A program made the translations under genes and the position numbers. Positions 45,812-54,962 of a stretch of DNA of 64,000 nucleotides are shown here, one piece after another (position 1 is the first letter of the stretch; each line of letters opens with the position of its first letter). Below the pieces are notes generated by a model, which ran no database searches, was not told the origin of the DNA, and saw only the letters and a program-made list of their open reading frames with translations. The DNA is taken from NCBI RefSeq assembly GCF_037023745.1, contig NZ_CP146101.1, positions 2,348,001-2,412,000 of the forward strand, read 5' to 3'. Origin of the DNA: Streptomyces sp. SCSIO 30461 (GTDB lineage: Bacteria > Actinomycetota > Actinomycetes > Streptomycetales > Streptomycetaceae).

Positions 45812-46231
45812 ATGAGCCTGAGCATCCGCAACCAGATCCCCGGCACCGTCACCAGCGTCACCTCCGGCGAGGTCATGGCGGCGGTCAAGGTCCGCCTCGA
45901 CGGCGGTCAGGACATCATCGCCGCCATCACCGCCGACGCGGTGCGCGACCTCGGACTCGCCGAAGGTTCGACCGTGCGTGCGCTGGTGAAGTCCACCGAG
46001 GTGGCGCTGGCCACCGGGCCCGTCGAAGGGGTCAGCATCCGCAACCAACTGCCCGGGTTCATCACGGACATCGTCACCGGCGGTGCGATGGCCGCGGTCA
46101 GGCTGCGCGTGGACGGGGGTGAACTGACCAGCGCAGTCACCAAGGAGGCCGTCGCCGATCTGGGCTTCACGGTCGGTACTCCCGTGGTGGCCCTCATCAA
46201 GTCCACCGAGATCTCCCTCGCCCGGGACTGA
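45812..46231 (+). CDS. Tandem Mop (molbindin) molybdate-binding protein
   Basis: This 139-residue cytoplasmic protein consists of two direct Mop domains. Each opens SIRNQ-(I/L)-PG and ends ALVKSTEVALA (about 57-67) or ALIKSTEISLA (about 127-137). The internal repeat (SIRNQIPGTVTSVTSGEVMAAVKVRLDGG against SIRNQLPGFITDIVTGGAMAAVRLRVDGG) is clear. Molbindins oligomerise and bind several molybdate ions, storing or buffering the anion. It starts at ATG 45812 and is transcribed divergently from the molybdate transporter genes. A strong hairpin follows at 46303. Confidence 0.93.
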   Translation: MSLSIRNQIPGTVTSVTSGEVMAAVKVRLDGGQDIIAAITADAVRDLGLAEGSTVRALVKSTEVALATGPVEGVSIRNQLPGFITDIVTGGAMAAVRLRVDGGELTSAVTKEAVADLGFTVGTPVVALIKSTEISLARD

Positions 46232-46302
46232 GCGGGACTCGGCATGCCCGAGGGGCTCAGGAACGGGCGTGAGGGGAGGTGGGGACGGCGGTCCCGGTGG
46301 CT

Positions 46303-46335
46303 GCCGTCCGGGCCTGGTGACCGGGCCCGGACGGC
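46303..46335. terminator. Terminator hairpin between the Mop and PabAB genes
   Basis: A perfect 12-bp stem GCCGTCCGGGCC (46303-46314) pairs with GGCCCGGACGGC (46324-46335), loop of nine. It lies between convergent genes, so it could serve both. Confidence 0.8.
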
Positions 46336-46383
46336 GGCAGTCGGTGATGCCCAGCCTTCGAAGGCCGCCCCTTCCCCGGGTCG

Positions 46384-48570
46384 TCAGCGCACGGCCGCGG
46401 GAAATCCGCGCCCCGTCAGCGCCAGCAGCGGCCCCGCCTTCACCGCCGTCTCCTCGTACTCGGCCGCAGGGTCGGACAGCGCGATCACCGCACCGCCGAC
46501 TCCGTAGCGCACCCGGTCGGGTGCGACCAGGGCGGTCCTGATCACCACGCTCAGATCGGCGGCACCCGTCAGCGAGAAGTAGCCGATGGACCCCGAGTAC
46601 ACACCACGCGGACCCGCCTCCAGCCCGTCGATGATCCGCATCGTCCGGATCTTCGGCGCCCCGGTCATGGACCCCGCCGGGAAGCAGGAGCGCACCACGT
46701 CCACGGCGGTCCGCTCGGCTCGCAGCCGGGCCCGGACCGGGCTGACCAGCTGGTGGACGGTCGCGTACGTCTCGACCCGGAAGATGTCGCCGGCCTCGAC
46801 CGAGCCGCTCTCTGCGCACCGTCCGAGGTCGTTGCGCACCAGGTCGACGATCATCAGGTTCTCGGCGCGGTCCTTCTCGTCGGTCCGCAGCTCCGTGACG
46901 AGCGCGGCGTCCTCCGCTGCCGTCGCTCCGCGCGGCCGGGTGCCTTTGATGGGGCGGGACTCGGCGGTTCCGTCGGCGCCGACCCGGAGGAAGCGCTCGG
47001 GGGATGTGCTCAGCACCGCCAGCGAGCCGAAGCCCAGCAGGGCTCCGTACGGCGCGGGGCTGTGGCGGCGCAGCAGCCGGTAGCTCTCCCAGGGGTCGAG
47101 CGTGCCCCGCACCTCCGCCATGTTGGTGAGACACACCTCGTACGTCTCACCCGCCGCGATCTGCTCCTGGGCGCGGACGATCAGCGCGAGGTAGGCCTCG
47201 TGGTCGTGCCGCAACCGGATCTCGGAGAGCGCCGTGCTCCCGTGGTCGCCCCCTCCGGCGGTCACGGGCGCCGCAGGGACGCCCGCCGCCGATTCGAGGA
47301 CATCCGCCGTGCTGCGCAGCCAGGCCCGGCCTGCGCTCTCGTCGCCGCCCTCGGTCAGGGCCAGGAGATACGTCGTCCTGCTGAGGTGGTCGAAGACCAC
47401 CGCGCGGTCGGCGAACACCATGACCGCGTCGGCGTCGTCGGAGCGGTGCGCGACCTCGCCCCCGCACTCGGCCTTGAGCTCGTAGCCCAGATAGCCGACC
47501 CAGCCGAGCGCGAAGTCGCAGGGGAGCGGAGGGACCTCGGTGCGGGTGGACCGTAGGTCCGCGTCCAGCCAGTCGAGGAAGGCGCCCCAGACGACCTGGG
47601 TGTCGTGGGCGGATCGGACGGTGACCGTCCGGCTGGAGACGTCGGCTTTCGCCACCCGGGCCAGTGGGCCGGAGGCGTCTCCCATCATCGAGAATCGGCC
47701 GGCCGTGGTGGTGGCCGGGTCACCCGTGTCCGAGGCGTCGGGTGCGCCGCTGTCGAGCCAGAAGGCGTATGGCCCCGAGCGGAAGAGGCGGTCGAAGGCC
47801 ACCTCGTCGTTCCAGCGGGTCGGGAGCGCCTCGGCCAGGACCCGCAAGTGGCGTGCGGGTGAGGTCTGTCGTGAATCCGTCACGGCCTCTCGGGAGGTCA
47901 TCGCCCGAACGGCCCGTTCGGCCTGTTCGGCCTGTTCGGCCCGTTCGACGTGCCGAATCGGCTGGGTATCCCGGGATGCCGGTGCGCCCCTCCACACCCG
48001 GGTCAGCCGCATGAAGTTGGCCATCAGCTCATGCCCGTAGTCGGTGAGGATCGACTCGGGGTGGAACTGCAGCCCCCACATCGGCCGCCCCCGGTGTTCC
48101 ACCGCCATGACGACTCCGTCGTCCGGGGCCCAGGCGACGGCTGCCAGCTCATCGGGCAGGTCCGATACCGCCAGCGAGTGGTAGCGCACCACATCGAACG
48201 GAGACGGCAGCCCGGCGAACAGGCCCGTACCCCGGTGGGTCACCGGGGAGATGCGCCCATGGCGAGGCTCCGGCGCACGCGACACCCTGGCCCCGTGGGC
48301 CAGGGCGAGCCCCTGGTGCCCGAGGCACACTCCCAGCAGCGGGATCGGCACGTGCTCGATGATCTCCCGGCAGATCCCGAAGTCCGTGGCGACCGCGGGG
48401 TTTCCGGGCCCGGGCGAGATCACCACATTGTCGAACGATTCCAGCATCCCGCGGTGCCAACCGGGGTCGTCGTTGCGCAGCACGACCGGCCAGGACCCGC
48501 TCACTTCGGAGATCTGGTGGCAGAGGTTGTAAGTGAAGGAGTCGTAGTTGTCGATCAGCAGGGTGCGCAC
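46384..48570 (-). CDS. pabAB: Aminodeoxychorismate synthase, fused PabA-PabB
   Basis: This 728-residue fusion makes 4-amino-4-deoxychorismate from chorismate and glutamine. The N-terminal glutaminase (about 1-190) has the catalytic Cys in LLGVCLGHQGLAL and the His/Glu in LQFHPESIL. After a linker (about 200-230) with imperfect Glu/Ala/Arg repeats, the chorismate-binding domain has GWVGYLGYELKAE, ETYEVCLTNM, SRPIKGTRPRG (about 553-563) and FPAGSMTGAPKIRTM. The Lys of PIKGT distinguishes aminodeoxychorismate from anthranilate synthase. The start is GTG 48570. It lies 2 bp from the methyltransferase, so they are co-transcribed. It may serve folate or a p-aminobenzoate/p-aminophenylalanine branch. 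No pabC or papBC is in the window. Confidence 0.93.
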   Translation of the reverse strand: MRTLLIDNYDSFTYNLCHQISEVSGSWPVVLRNDDPGWHRGMLESFDNVVISPGPGNPAVATDFGICREIIEHVPIPLLGVCLGHQGLALAHGARVSRAPEPRHGRISPVTHRGTGLFAGLPSPFDVVRYHSLAVSDLPDELAAVAWAPDDGVVMAVEHRGRPMWGLQFHPESILTDYGHELMANFMRLTRVWRGAPASRDTQPIRHVERAEQAEQAERAVRAMTSREAVTDSRQTSPARHLRVLAEALPTRWNDEVAFDRLFRSGPYAFWLDSGAPDASDTGDPATTTAGRFSMMGDASGPLARVAKADVSSRTVTVRSAHDTQVVWGAFLDWLDADLRSTRTEVPPLPCDFALGWVGYLGYELKAECGGEVAHRSDDADAVMVFADRAVVFDHLSRTTYLLALTEGGDESAGRAWLRSTADVLESAAGVPAAPVTAGGGDHGSTALSEIRLRHDHEAYLALIVRAQEQIAAGETYEVCLTNMAEVRGTLDPWESYRLLRRHSPAPYGALLGFGSLAVLSTSPERFLRVGADGTAESRPIKGTRPRGATAAEDAALVTELRTDEKDRAENLMIVDLVRNDLGRCAESGSVEAGDIFRVETYATVHQLVSPVRARLRAERTAVDVVRSCFPAGSMTGAPKIRTMRIIDGLEAGPRGVYSGSIGYFSLTGAADLSVVIRTALVAPDRVRYGVGGAVIALSDPAAEYEETAVKAGPLLALTGRGFPAAVR
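47904..47948. repeat. Short 9-bp tandem repeats in the PabA-PabB linker
   Basis: Five imperfect copies of TTCGGCCTG (CCGTTCGGC variants) encode the linker ERAEQAEQAERA. The repeats keep the frame and probably vary in number between strains; they do not affect catalytic motifs. Confidence 0.7.
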
Positions 48571-48572
48571 GG

Positions 48573-49286
48573 TCAGCCCCGGATCTCGAACAGGATGTGC
48601 TCGAGTTCCTCGCCGCTGCCTTCGAGGAAGCGACGCCGGTCCCGGACCACGAGCTCGTGTCCGCAGGCGTCGGCCATGTCGTGCAGCAGATCCAGGTCGC
48701 CCCGGTCGCTGAACTGGAGCAGCGCCGAACCGCCCTCGGTCAGCAGCCCCGGTGCCTCGGCCAGATAGCGCCGGTGCGCCTGGTACCCCGGATCGATGTA
48801 GGCGGCCTCGTGCTCCGTTTCGTAGCGGTAGTCCCTTGGCGCCAGCACGAAGTTGGAATGCCAGTAGACGGTGTCGAAGCGTTCGGCCGGGTCGAGTCCC
48901 GCGAACAGGTCGCTGTGCACTGCCCTCAACCGGTCGCCGACACCGTGCCGTTGCGCGTTCAGCTCCGTGTTCCGTACCGCCGCCTTGCTGATATCCGCCG
49001 CGACCACACGTGCGCAGCCGGCCAGTGCCGCCGACACCGCGATGATGCCGGTGCCCGCCCCGATCTCCAGGAACGAGCCCCCGGAGCGGTAGCGGGGCTC
49101 ATCGTCCCCGGTCAGACCCAGGACGTCCAGAGCGACCCCGGTCGTGGCCGAGAAGGGCGGAGCGAACACACCGTCAAGCAGATCCCATTCCCTGTCGGCC
49201 ATGGCGAAGACATCCGGCCTGTCCTCACGAGTGAGCGACTGTCTGCTTCGCTCCAGCGACCTGAGATAGCTCCCGTGTTCCGTCAT
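48573..49286 (-). CDS. SAM-dependent methyltransferase, class I (PrmC/HemK-like fold)
   Basis: This 237-residue methyltransferase contains FLEIGAGTGIIAVSAALAGCARVVAADISKAAVRNTELNAQRH (about 86-128), the SAM-binding motif I with its acidic D at the end of strand two. FDTVYWHSNFVLAP is at the position where PrmC has the NPPY motif, so the catalytic loop differs and the substrate is probably not a glutamine side chain. It starts at ATG 49286 and runs straight into the PabAB gene (2 bp gap). This conserved pairing suggests that the product of PabAB, or a downstream compound, is methylated. The function is not recognised. Confidence 0.82.
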   Translation of the reverse strand: MTEHGSYLRSLERSRQSLTREDRPDVFAMADREWDLLDGVFAPPFSATTGVALDVLGLTGDDEPRYRSGGSFLEIGAGTGIIAVSAALAGCARVVAADISKAAVRNTELNAQRHGVGDRLRAVHSDLFAGLDPAERFDTVYWHSNFVLAPRDYRYETEHEAAYIDPGYQAHRRYLAEAPGLLTEGGSALLQFSDRGDLDLLHDMADACGHELVVRDRRRFLEGSGEELEHILFEIRG

Positions 49287-49512
49287 CCCCGCCCCCTTGC
49301 ATAACGATGGGGTGCCGCGTGTGCCGACACCCCGAGCCATGGTTTCCCAGCCGGGTATACCTTGGAAGGTGCTCTGAGCACCACACCACCCCAGCACGGA
49401 GGTGCTCGCGGCACACCTTCTGGGCCCGGATCCGGAAACCCCGCTTGACCATCGCAAACACGGAACTTAGGCTCCAAGTGCATGATCTTGACTCTTGTTT
49501 GGGGGACACCAG

Positions 49513-51588
49513 ATGAGCACGGTGAACCCGGACGACGGGTCCTCGGACTCCGACGCGCTGGCCGTCCTCGAACTCCTCGCCCGCGAGGCACCGTCCAGCC
49601 GCTTCGACGAACTCCTGCGGACGGCACGACAGCATCCGCTGCCCCAGGAGCGGCTGCGGATGCTGGAGCGTGCGGTGCGACTCGCCCTCGATGTCCGTGC
49701 CACCGCCGAGCAGCGGCGCAGACGTGAAGCAGGGCTCGCCACGCTCGTCGACACCACACAGGAACTGTCTTCGTGCACGGATGATTTGGACGGGCTGCTC
49801 CATGTGATCACCAGCCACGCCAGGCGCTTGCTGAACTTCGACATGGCCTATGTCAGCCTGCGCCTCCCCGGTGGCGGCTCGTACGTGCACAAGTCCGACG
49901 GCGAGACCACCGCACTGAGCGTCGGACTCGAACTGGACCCGGGATTCGGCCTCGGTGAGTACGCCCAGAGCAAGCAGGCACCCTTCTGGACCGCCGACTA
50001 CCTGGCCGACGGTCGGTTCCCCCACTCCCCGGACATCGACGAGGTCGTGAGCTCCGAGGGGCTGCACGCAGTGCTCGCCGTGCCCTTGATCCACGGTGGC
50101 GCGGCCATCGGCGCGCTGTACGGGGCGTCCCGCGAGATCCGTCACTTCACCCCGGACGAGGTCAGTCTGATGCGGTCGCTCGCTGTGCTGTCGGCATCCG
50201 CGATCGAGGCGACCAGACGCAGAGCCCGAATCGAGACCGGGCTCGCCGACGTGCAGTCGGAGAATGTCCGCCTCACTTCGGCCCTGGCCCGCACGGACCG
50301 CCTGACCGCGACCCAGAAGCGGCTCATGGACCTGGTCCTGGAGGGCGGTGCGCTGCACGACGTCACCAAGGCGGCGGCCGAAGCCCTGGACGGCACCCTG
50401 GTACTGCGGGACGCGGAGGGCAGGACACTGGCCGCCACCGGCGAACTCCCGCAACCCGGCGCGGCATCGGTGGTCCGGGCACTGGTCGACTCCCATGCCG
50501 CGGGGGCGCCCGTGAGGGTGAGCGGCGACGGAGGCTCCGGGGCGTGGGTCACCCATGTCACCACCGGAGTCGAGGCGCCAGGCACCCTGCTGTTCCGGCG
50601 ACCGGTGGTGCCGGCCCAGCACCGCGCACCTGACCTCGCACCGGCCCCGCGCTCCCCACAGGCCACCGCGTCAGCCGCGTCGCACCCTGCACCGGCCGCC
50701 GCACTCGACGCCCTGACGGAAGAGGACAAAGGGCTGCTGTACGCAACGGCTCAGACGCTCGCGCTGGTCCTGTTGCTCGGGCACAGCGCCGGGGCAGCGG
50801 CGGGCCCCGCGCGCGACGAATGCCTCGAGGAACTGCTCGCCGGCGCACCGGAGTCTCCGCGCCGACTCTCGGAGCGCGTCCGCAGGCTCGGTATCGACCC
50901 AGGCGGACAGCACCTGGTGCTGATAGTGCGCCCAGAGGGCGGCAAACAGGGCGAGTCGGCCGTATGGGCGTCCTCGTATGCGTACCGGCACGGCGGTCTC
51001 AAGACGGTGCGCGGCGACTGCCTCGTGCTGCTCATCCCCGGTACGGACGCGTCGGCGGCGGCACGCGCGGCGGCCGGGGAGCTGTCGCCGCTGCTGGGGC
51101 AGCCGGTCTCGGTGGGCTCGGCGGGTCCGACCTCCGAGCTGTCGGCGGTCGGCAAGGTGTACCAGGAGGCACGCCGATGCCTCGACACCCTCGTCGCACT
51201 CGGCCGCACCGGTGGCACGGCATCACCCGAGGACCTCGGCTTCCTCGGACTGCTGCTCTCCGACGACCATGACGCGGACGCCTTCGTCCACAACGCCCTG
51301 GGCGCTGTGCTCGACTACGACAGCGGGCGCTCCACCGACCTCGTGCGCACCCTGGAGGCGTACTTCACAGCGGGCGGCAGTCCGACCCGCGCGGCGCAGC
51401 AACTGCATGTGCACACCAACACGGTCGCGCGGCGACTGGACCGCATCACCGAACTGCTCGGTCCGCACTGGCAGGAGCCCGCCCGGGCGCTGGAGATCCA
51501 GCTGGCGCTGCGCCTCAGGCGCGCCCAGGACGCGGTGTACCGAAGGCCGGGGGAGACCCGGCGCGCTCAGGCCGACCGCGAAGCGTAG
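49513..51588 (+). CDS. PucR/CdaR-family GAF and helix-turn-helix regulator
   Basis: This 691-residue regulator starts at ATG 49513. It has an N-terminal region, a GAF sensor domain at about 90-240 (LVDTTQELSSCTDDLDGLLHVITSHARRLL...AVLAVPLIHGGAAIGALYGA) and a coiled linker. The middle PucR-type region (about 430-600) contains an Ala/Pro-rich stretch at about 380-410. The C-terminal HTH_30 domain has TLEAYFTAGGSPTRAAQQLHVHTNTVARRLDRITELLG (about 616-653). This C-terminal signature is that of PucR/CdaR activators of purine, sugar-acid or other catabolic genes. The effector is unknown. Its 3' end overlaps the next gene by 22 bp in convergent orientation. Confidence 0.88.
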   Translation: MSTVNPDDGSSDSDALAVLELLAREAPSSRFDELLRTARQHPLPQERLRMLERAVRLALDVRATAEQRRRREAGLATLVDTTQELSSCTDDLDGLLHVITSHARRLLNFDMAYVSLRLPGGGSYVHKSDGETTALSVGLELDPGFGLGEYAQSKQAPFWTADYLADGRFPHSPDIDEVVSSEGLHAVLAVPLIHGGAAIGALYGASREIRHFTPDEVSLMRSLAVLSASAIEATRRRARIETGLADVQSENVRLTSALARTDRLTATQKRLMDLVLEGGALHDVTKAAAEALDGTLVLRDAEGRTLAATGELPQPGAASVVRALVDSHAAGAPVRVSGDGGSGAWVTHVTTGVEAPGTLLFRRPVVPAQHRAPDLAPAPRSPQATASAASHPAPAAALDALTEEDKGLLYATAQTLALVLLLGHSAGAAAGPARDECLEELLAGAPESPRRLSERVRRLGIDPGGQHLVLIVRPEGGKQGESAVWASSYAYRHGGLKTVRGDCLVLLIPGTDASAAARAAAGELSPLLGQPVSVGSAGPTSELSAVGKVYQEARRCLDTLVALGRTGGTASPEDLGFLGLLLSDDHDADAFVHNALGAVLDYDSGRSTDLVRTLEAYFTAGGSPTRAAQQLHVHTNTVARRLDRITELLGPHWQEPARALEIQLALRLRRAQDAVYRRPGETRRAQADREA

Positions 51589-52943
51589 CCCGTCGCACGG
51601 TGGTCGCGCCGTCCCGCGAGCGCGGCAACGGCATGCGCGGCCGAGGCGAGGGTGAGATGCCGGTGCCAGCCTCGGAAAGACCGCCCTTCGAAGTCCTTCA
51701 GCCCCACGTGTTCCCCCACGTCCGCCAGATCCCTGCTCGTGCGGTCGGCCAGCTTGGTCAACCTCAGCAGCGCGCCCGCAGGTACGGACGTCATATTGGT
51801 GGCCCAGACCGCCACCGGCGCCTGCCGTGGATCGGCCCACTCCCCGAGCAGCGTCAGCTCACCGCCACCGCGCACGGCGTTCGCGCCGCGCCGTGAACCG
51901 GGCAGTGCGGTCCGTGCGGGGTGCGCGGCGGCGTCCGCGGCCCCGGCGGGGTACGAACCGGGTGCGGGGCTCACGGGGACGGCGACGGCGATCGAGGTGC
52001 GGCGGTCGAACGACGGCGCTGCCAGGTCGGTCCACTCGACCGTGTCGCGCAGGCCCCTGACCGATTCCAGGATCGCCCGCGCGCTCCGCGGACCGCCGCG
52101 GTATCCGGGCAGCGCGGGTGCGCGCACCGTGAGCGGGGACGCGGCGGCCGTGTCAGCGACCTGCGCGATGACCGGTATCCCGGCGCGGGTGAACCGGCCG
52201 ATGGTGGCAGGGAGATCGCTGATGTGCGGGTGGAGCACGACCGGCCGCGCCAGCGACCGCCATGCGCTCATCGACTCCAGCAGAGCCGTCGCCGCGCACT
52301 CCTCGTCCGACTGCGGGCCGATGCCGTCCGGGATCTCCGCGCGCCGACGCCTCCCGTCGTCCCGTACCCATGTGTCCGGCAGCCGCAGCCGCCAGTGCAC
52401 CGGCGTGCTGAACGTCTCCGACGCCTGCCACACCCCGTACGCCTGCTGCCCGCGGAAGGAGTGCCCCAGGCACGGATCGAACATCCGGTCCACTCCCACC
52501 GAGTGCTCGCCCGCCTTGGGGATCGCCATGGACCGCACTACCCACGCCCGGGCCGGACGGGCCTCCTCCGTATAGCTGGCGAGTGCCTCCCGCACCGGCA
52601 TCCAATCCCAGGTGGAGCTGCAGACGAAGTGGTGCAGACTCTGCTCTGCGGCCGCTCCTCCGACCGCAGCGGCGATACGGCGGATGGACTTCCGTCCGTG
52701 CGCCCTCAGCAGCCCGTGCAGGTACTGCTCGCCCTTCTCCCGCTGGTCCTTCCTCGCGAACGAGGCGAACAGCACGGCAGCGAGATCCTTCACCAAGGCC
52801 GCTTCCCATCTGTCCGTGTCCGGCGTGGGCCGTGCGCCACCGGCGTCCCGTGACGCCTCGCCAGGCTGGTCGGCCAGCAGCCGCAGCCGGGCACGAGGCG
52901 GTCTCTCCCGCTCGGGTCCCTCCTCGGCACATGGCGCGATCAC
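51567..52943 (-). CDS. IS701-like transposase-derived protein, probably domesticated and catalytically inactive
   Basis: This 458-residue protein starts at GTG 52943 with GGAGGGAGC in front. Its N-terminal DRWEAALVKDLAAVLFASFARKDQREKGEQYLHGLL (about 44-79) and overall shape match IS701 transposases. At the first catalytic Asp (VVDETG in the active copy at 427-1743) it reads VVRSMAIPKAGEHSVGV, so Asp is Arg. The region aligned with the third acidic residue (VEETFQTEKG) reads ADVGEHVGLK. No terminal inverted repeats are visible around it. An intact long frame with dead catalytic residues points to a recruited cellular function rather than a mobile element. The role is unknown; DNA binding is likely. 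Confidence 0.72.
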   Translation of the reverse strand: MIAPCAEEGPERERPPRARLRLLADQPGEASRDAGGARPTPDTDRWEAALVKDLAAVLFASFARKDQREKGEQYLHGLLRAHGRKSIRRIAAAVGGAAAEQSLHHFVCSSTWDWMPVREALASYTEEARPARAWVVRSMAIPKAGEHSVGVDRMFDPCLGHSFRGQQAYGVWQASETFSTPVHWRLRLPDTWVRDDGRRRRAEIPDGIGPQSDEECAATALLESMSAWRSLARPVVLHPHISDLPATIGRFTRAGIPVIAQVADTAAASPLTVRAPALPGYRGGPRSARAILESVRGLRDTVEWTDLAAPSFDRRTSIAVAVPVSPAPGSYPAGAADAAAHPARTALPGSRRGANAVRGGGELTLLGEWADPRQAPVAVWATNMTSVPAGALLRLTKLADRTSRDLADVGEHVGLKDFEGRSFRGWHRHLTLASAAHAVAALAGRRDHRATGYASRSA

Positions 52944-53078
52944 AGTGCTCCCTCCGGTACCACGCTCTCCACGGCGGCACCTGTCCGCCGGCTCCAGCCT
53001 CGCCGCCGCCGGACTCCGTGGCGAGGTGCGCCGGCCCCCTGGCTCGGCCTCCGTACGGTCGTCCCGCCACCACCCGGA

Positions 53079-53160
53079 CCGAGGTGCCGGTGCGGATTCG
53101 TCGTGGCCCGAGGTGCCGGGGCGATTCCGCGTGGCCCGAGGTGCCGGGGCCCGAGGCGCC
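53079..53160. repeat. 28-29-bp tandem repeats in a 416-bp intergenic region
   Basis: Three imperfect copies begin CCGAGGTGCCGG (53079, 53108 and 53136, the last one shortened) and contain GCG(G)ATTC and CGTGGC. The surrounding gap (52944-53359) separates the divergent transposase-like and hydrolase genes. Besides the repeats I see only the ribosome site GGGGAGGG at 53346; no other gene is supported. Confidence 0.8.
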
Positions 53161-53359
53161 CGACCGAGTCGCCCGGCCCGCGCGCCGGCCCGGCAGTGCG
53201 TCGGTCCGCACGGCGTGCCCGCGGGGCGCGCACCGCTCAGCGGTACTTTCCTCACCGGTTATGGGTTCGGCAAAGAACGCAAGTCCGACCTATTCCGCAC
53301 CACGCCTCGCGCGAAAGGATCACCCGGTACAACTCCACACCATCAGGGGAGGGTTCCAG

Positions 53360-54943
53360 GTGAGACGCACTGCAGTGCTGGGTTCGGCCGGCACGCTGGT
53401 CGCGGGCAGCCTCATAGCGGGCGCGATCATGGCACCGGCGGCCACCGCCGAAAGCCGTGGCCACGGAACGTCCGAGGCGCACGGTGTCCGGATCGCGGCG
53501 GCGCGCGCGGCAGCCAAGGGCATCGACTGGGCTGTCTGCCCGGAGGACTGGGGCTTCGCCAAGCCCATTCAGTGCGGCTATGTCAGTGTTCCGCTCGACT
53601 ACGCACGCCCGACCGGCAAGCAGATCAAGATCGCTGTGAACCGAATCGGCAACACGGGCACCAAAGAGGAGCGTCAGGGCGCGCTGCTCTACAACCCCGG
53701 TGGCCCCGGTGGTTCCGGGATGCGCTTCCCGACCAGGGTCACCAACAGGAACCCTCTGTGGGCAAAGGTCTCGAAGGCGTACGACTTCGTCGGCTTCGAT
53801 CCCCGTGGTGTCGGCCACTCCACGCCCATCTCCTGTGTCGACCCGCAGGATTTCGTCAAGGCTCCGAAGCCCGACCCGGTGCCGGACAGCGAGGCCGACA
53901 AGCGCGCACAGCGCAAGCTCGCGGCCGAGTACGCGGACGGCTGCGCCGAGCGCAGCGGCTGGATGCTGCCGCACATGACCACGCCGAACACCGCACGCGA
54001 CCTGGATGTCATCCGGGCCGCCCTGCACGAGAAGAAGCTCAACCTCCTTGGTGTCTCCTACGGCACGTACCTCGGCGCGGTCTACGCCACGCTCTTCCCG
54101 AGCCACGTTAGGCGTATGATCGTCGACAGCGTGGTCAACCCATCCCGCGAAAAGGTCTGGTACCAGGCGAACCTCGACCAGGACGTCGCGTTCCAGACCC
54201 GCTGGGACGACTGGAAGGCGTGGGTCGCCAAGAACGACTCCGTCTTCCACATCGGGGACACCCCGGAGAAGGTCGAGCAGCAGTGGATCGGGCTGCGGGC
54301 AACCGCCAAGAAGAAGCCCCTCGGTGGGGTGGTGGGCCCGGCCGAACTCATCGGCTTCTTCCAGAGCGCTCCGTACTACGACTCCGCCTGGGCGCCCATC
54401 GCCCAGACCTGGAGCAAGTACCTCGCGGGTGACACTCAGGCGCTGGTCGCCGCCGCCGCCCCCGACATGTCGGACACTGCGGGCAACATCTCGGCGGAGA
54501 ACAGCAACGCCGTCTACACCGCTGTCGAGTGCGCCGACGCCAAGTGGCCCACCAGCTGGAAGAAGTGGGACCGCGACAACACCCGTCTGCACAAGGAAAA
54601 TCCGTTCATGACCTGGGCCAACGCCTGGATGAACCTGCCCTGTGCCACGTGGTCGACGAAGCAGCACACCCCAGTGCAGGTGCGTACCGGCAAGGGCCTG
54701 CCGCCGGTGCTCATCGTGCAGGCGGAGCGCGACGCCGCCACCCCCTACGACGGCGCCGTCGAGCTGCACAAGCGCCTCAAGGGTTCGCGTCTGATCACCG
54801 AGAAGGATGCCGGCTCGCACGGGGTGACCGGTCTGGTCAACCCCTGCGTCAACGACCGCGTCGACACCTACCTGCTCAGCGGCAAGCTGGACAGCGCCGA
54901 TGTGACGTGCACACCGCACGCCACACCCAAGGCGACCATGTGA
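53360..54943 (+). CDS. Secreted alpha/beta hydrolase, tripeptidyl-aminopeptidase type
   Basis: This 527-residue exported hydrolase is started at GTG 53360, placed after GGGGAGGG. The signal peptide is VLGSAGTLVAGSLIAGAIMAPAATA (about 6-30). The mature part opens IDWAVCPEDWG, then YVSVPLDYARPTG, LLYNPGGPGGSGMRFPT (oxyanion hole, about 112-128), FDPRGVGHSTPISC, the nucleophile elbow LLGVSYGTYLGAVYA (Ser near 236), the acid in LIVQAERDAATPYDG and the His in DAGSHGVTG. These are the hallmarks of the S. lividans tripeptidyl aminopeptidase group (abhydrolase_1 plus TAP-like C-terminal domain). It releases N-terminal tripeptides outside the cell, probably for peptide nutrition or processing of secreted proteins. 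Confidence 0.93.
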   Translation: MRRTAVLGSAGTLVAGSLIAGAIMAPAATAESRGHGTSEAHGVRIAAARAAAKGIDWAVCPEDWGFAKPIQCGYVSVPLDYARPTGKQIKIAVNRIGNTGTKEERQGALLYNPGGPGGSGMRFPTRVTNRNPLWAKVSKAYDFVGFDPRGVGHSTPISCVDPQDFVKAPKPDPVPDSEADKRAQRKLAAEYADGCAERSGWMLPHMTTPNTARDLDVIRAALHEKKLNLLGVSYGTYLGAVYATLFPSHVRRMIVDSVVNPSREKVWYQANLDQDVAFQTRWDDWKAWVAKNDSVFHIGDTPEKVEQQWIGLRATAKKKPLGGVVGPAELIGFFQSAPYYDSAWAPIAQTWSKYLAGDTQALVAAAAPDMSDTAGNISAENSNAVYTAVECADAKWPTSWKKWDRDNTRLHKENPFMTWANAWMNLPCATWSTKQHTPVQVRTGKGLPPVLIVQAERDAATPYDGAVELHKRLKGSRLITEKDAGSHGVTGLVNPCVNDRVDTYLLSGKLDSADVTCTPHATPKATM

Positions 54944-54962
54944 CGCCTTGAAATCGGAGGAG

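Noticed and set aside
46384..48570. PabAB as a gene of the NRPS cluster (p-aminophenylalanine supply)
   Set aside because: Molybdate genes separate it from the cluster and no papB/papC genes are present; the A-domain code alone cannot support this.
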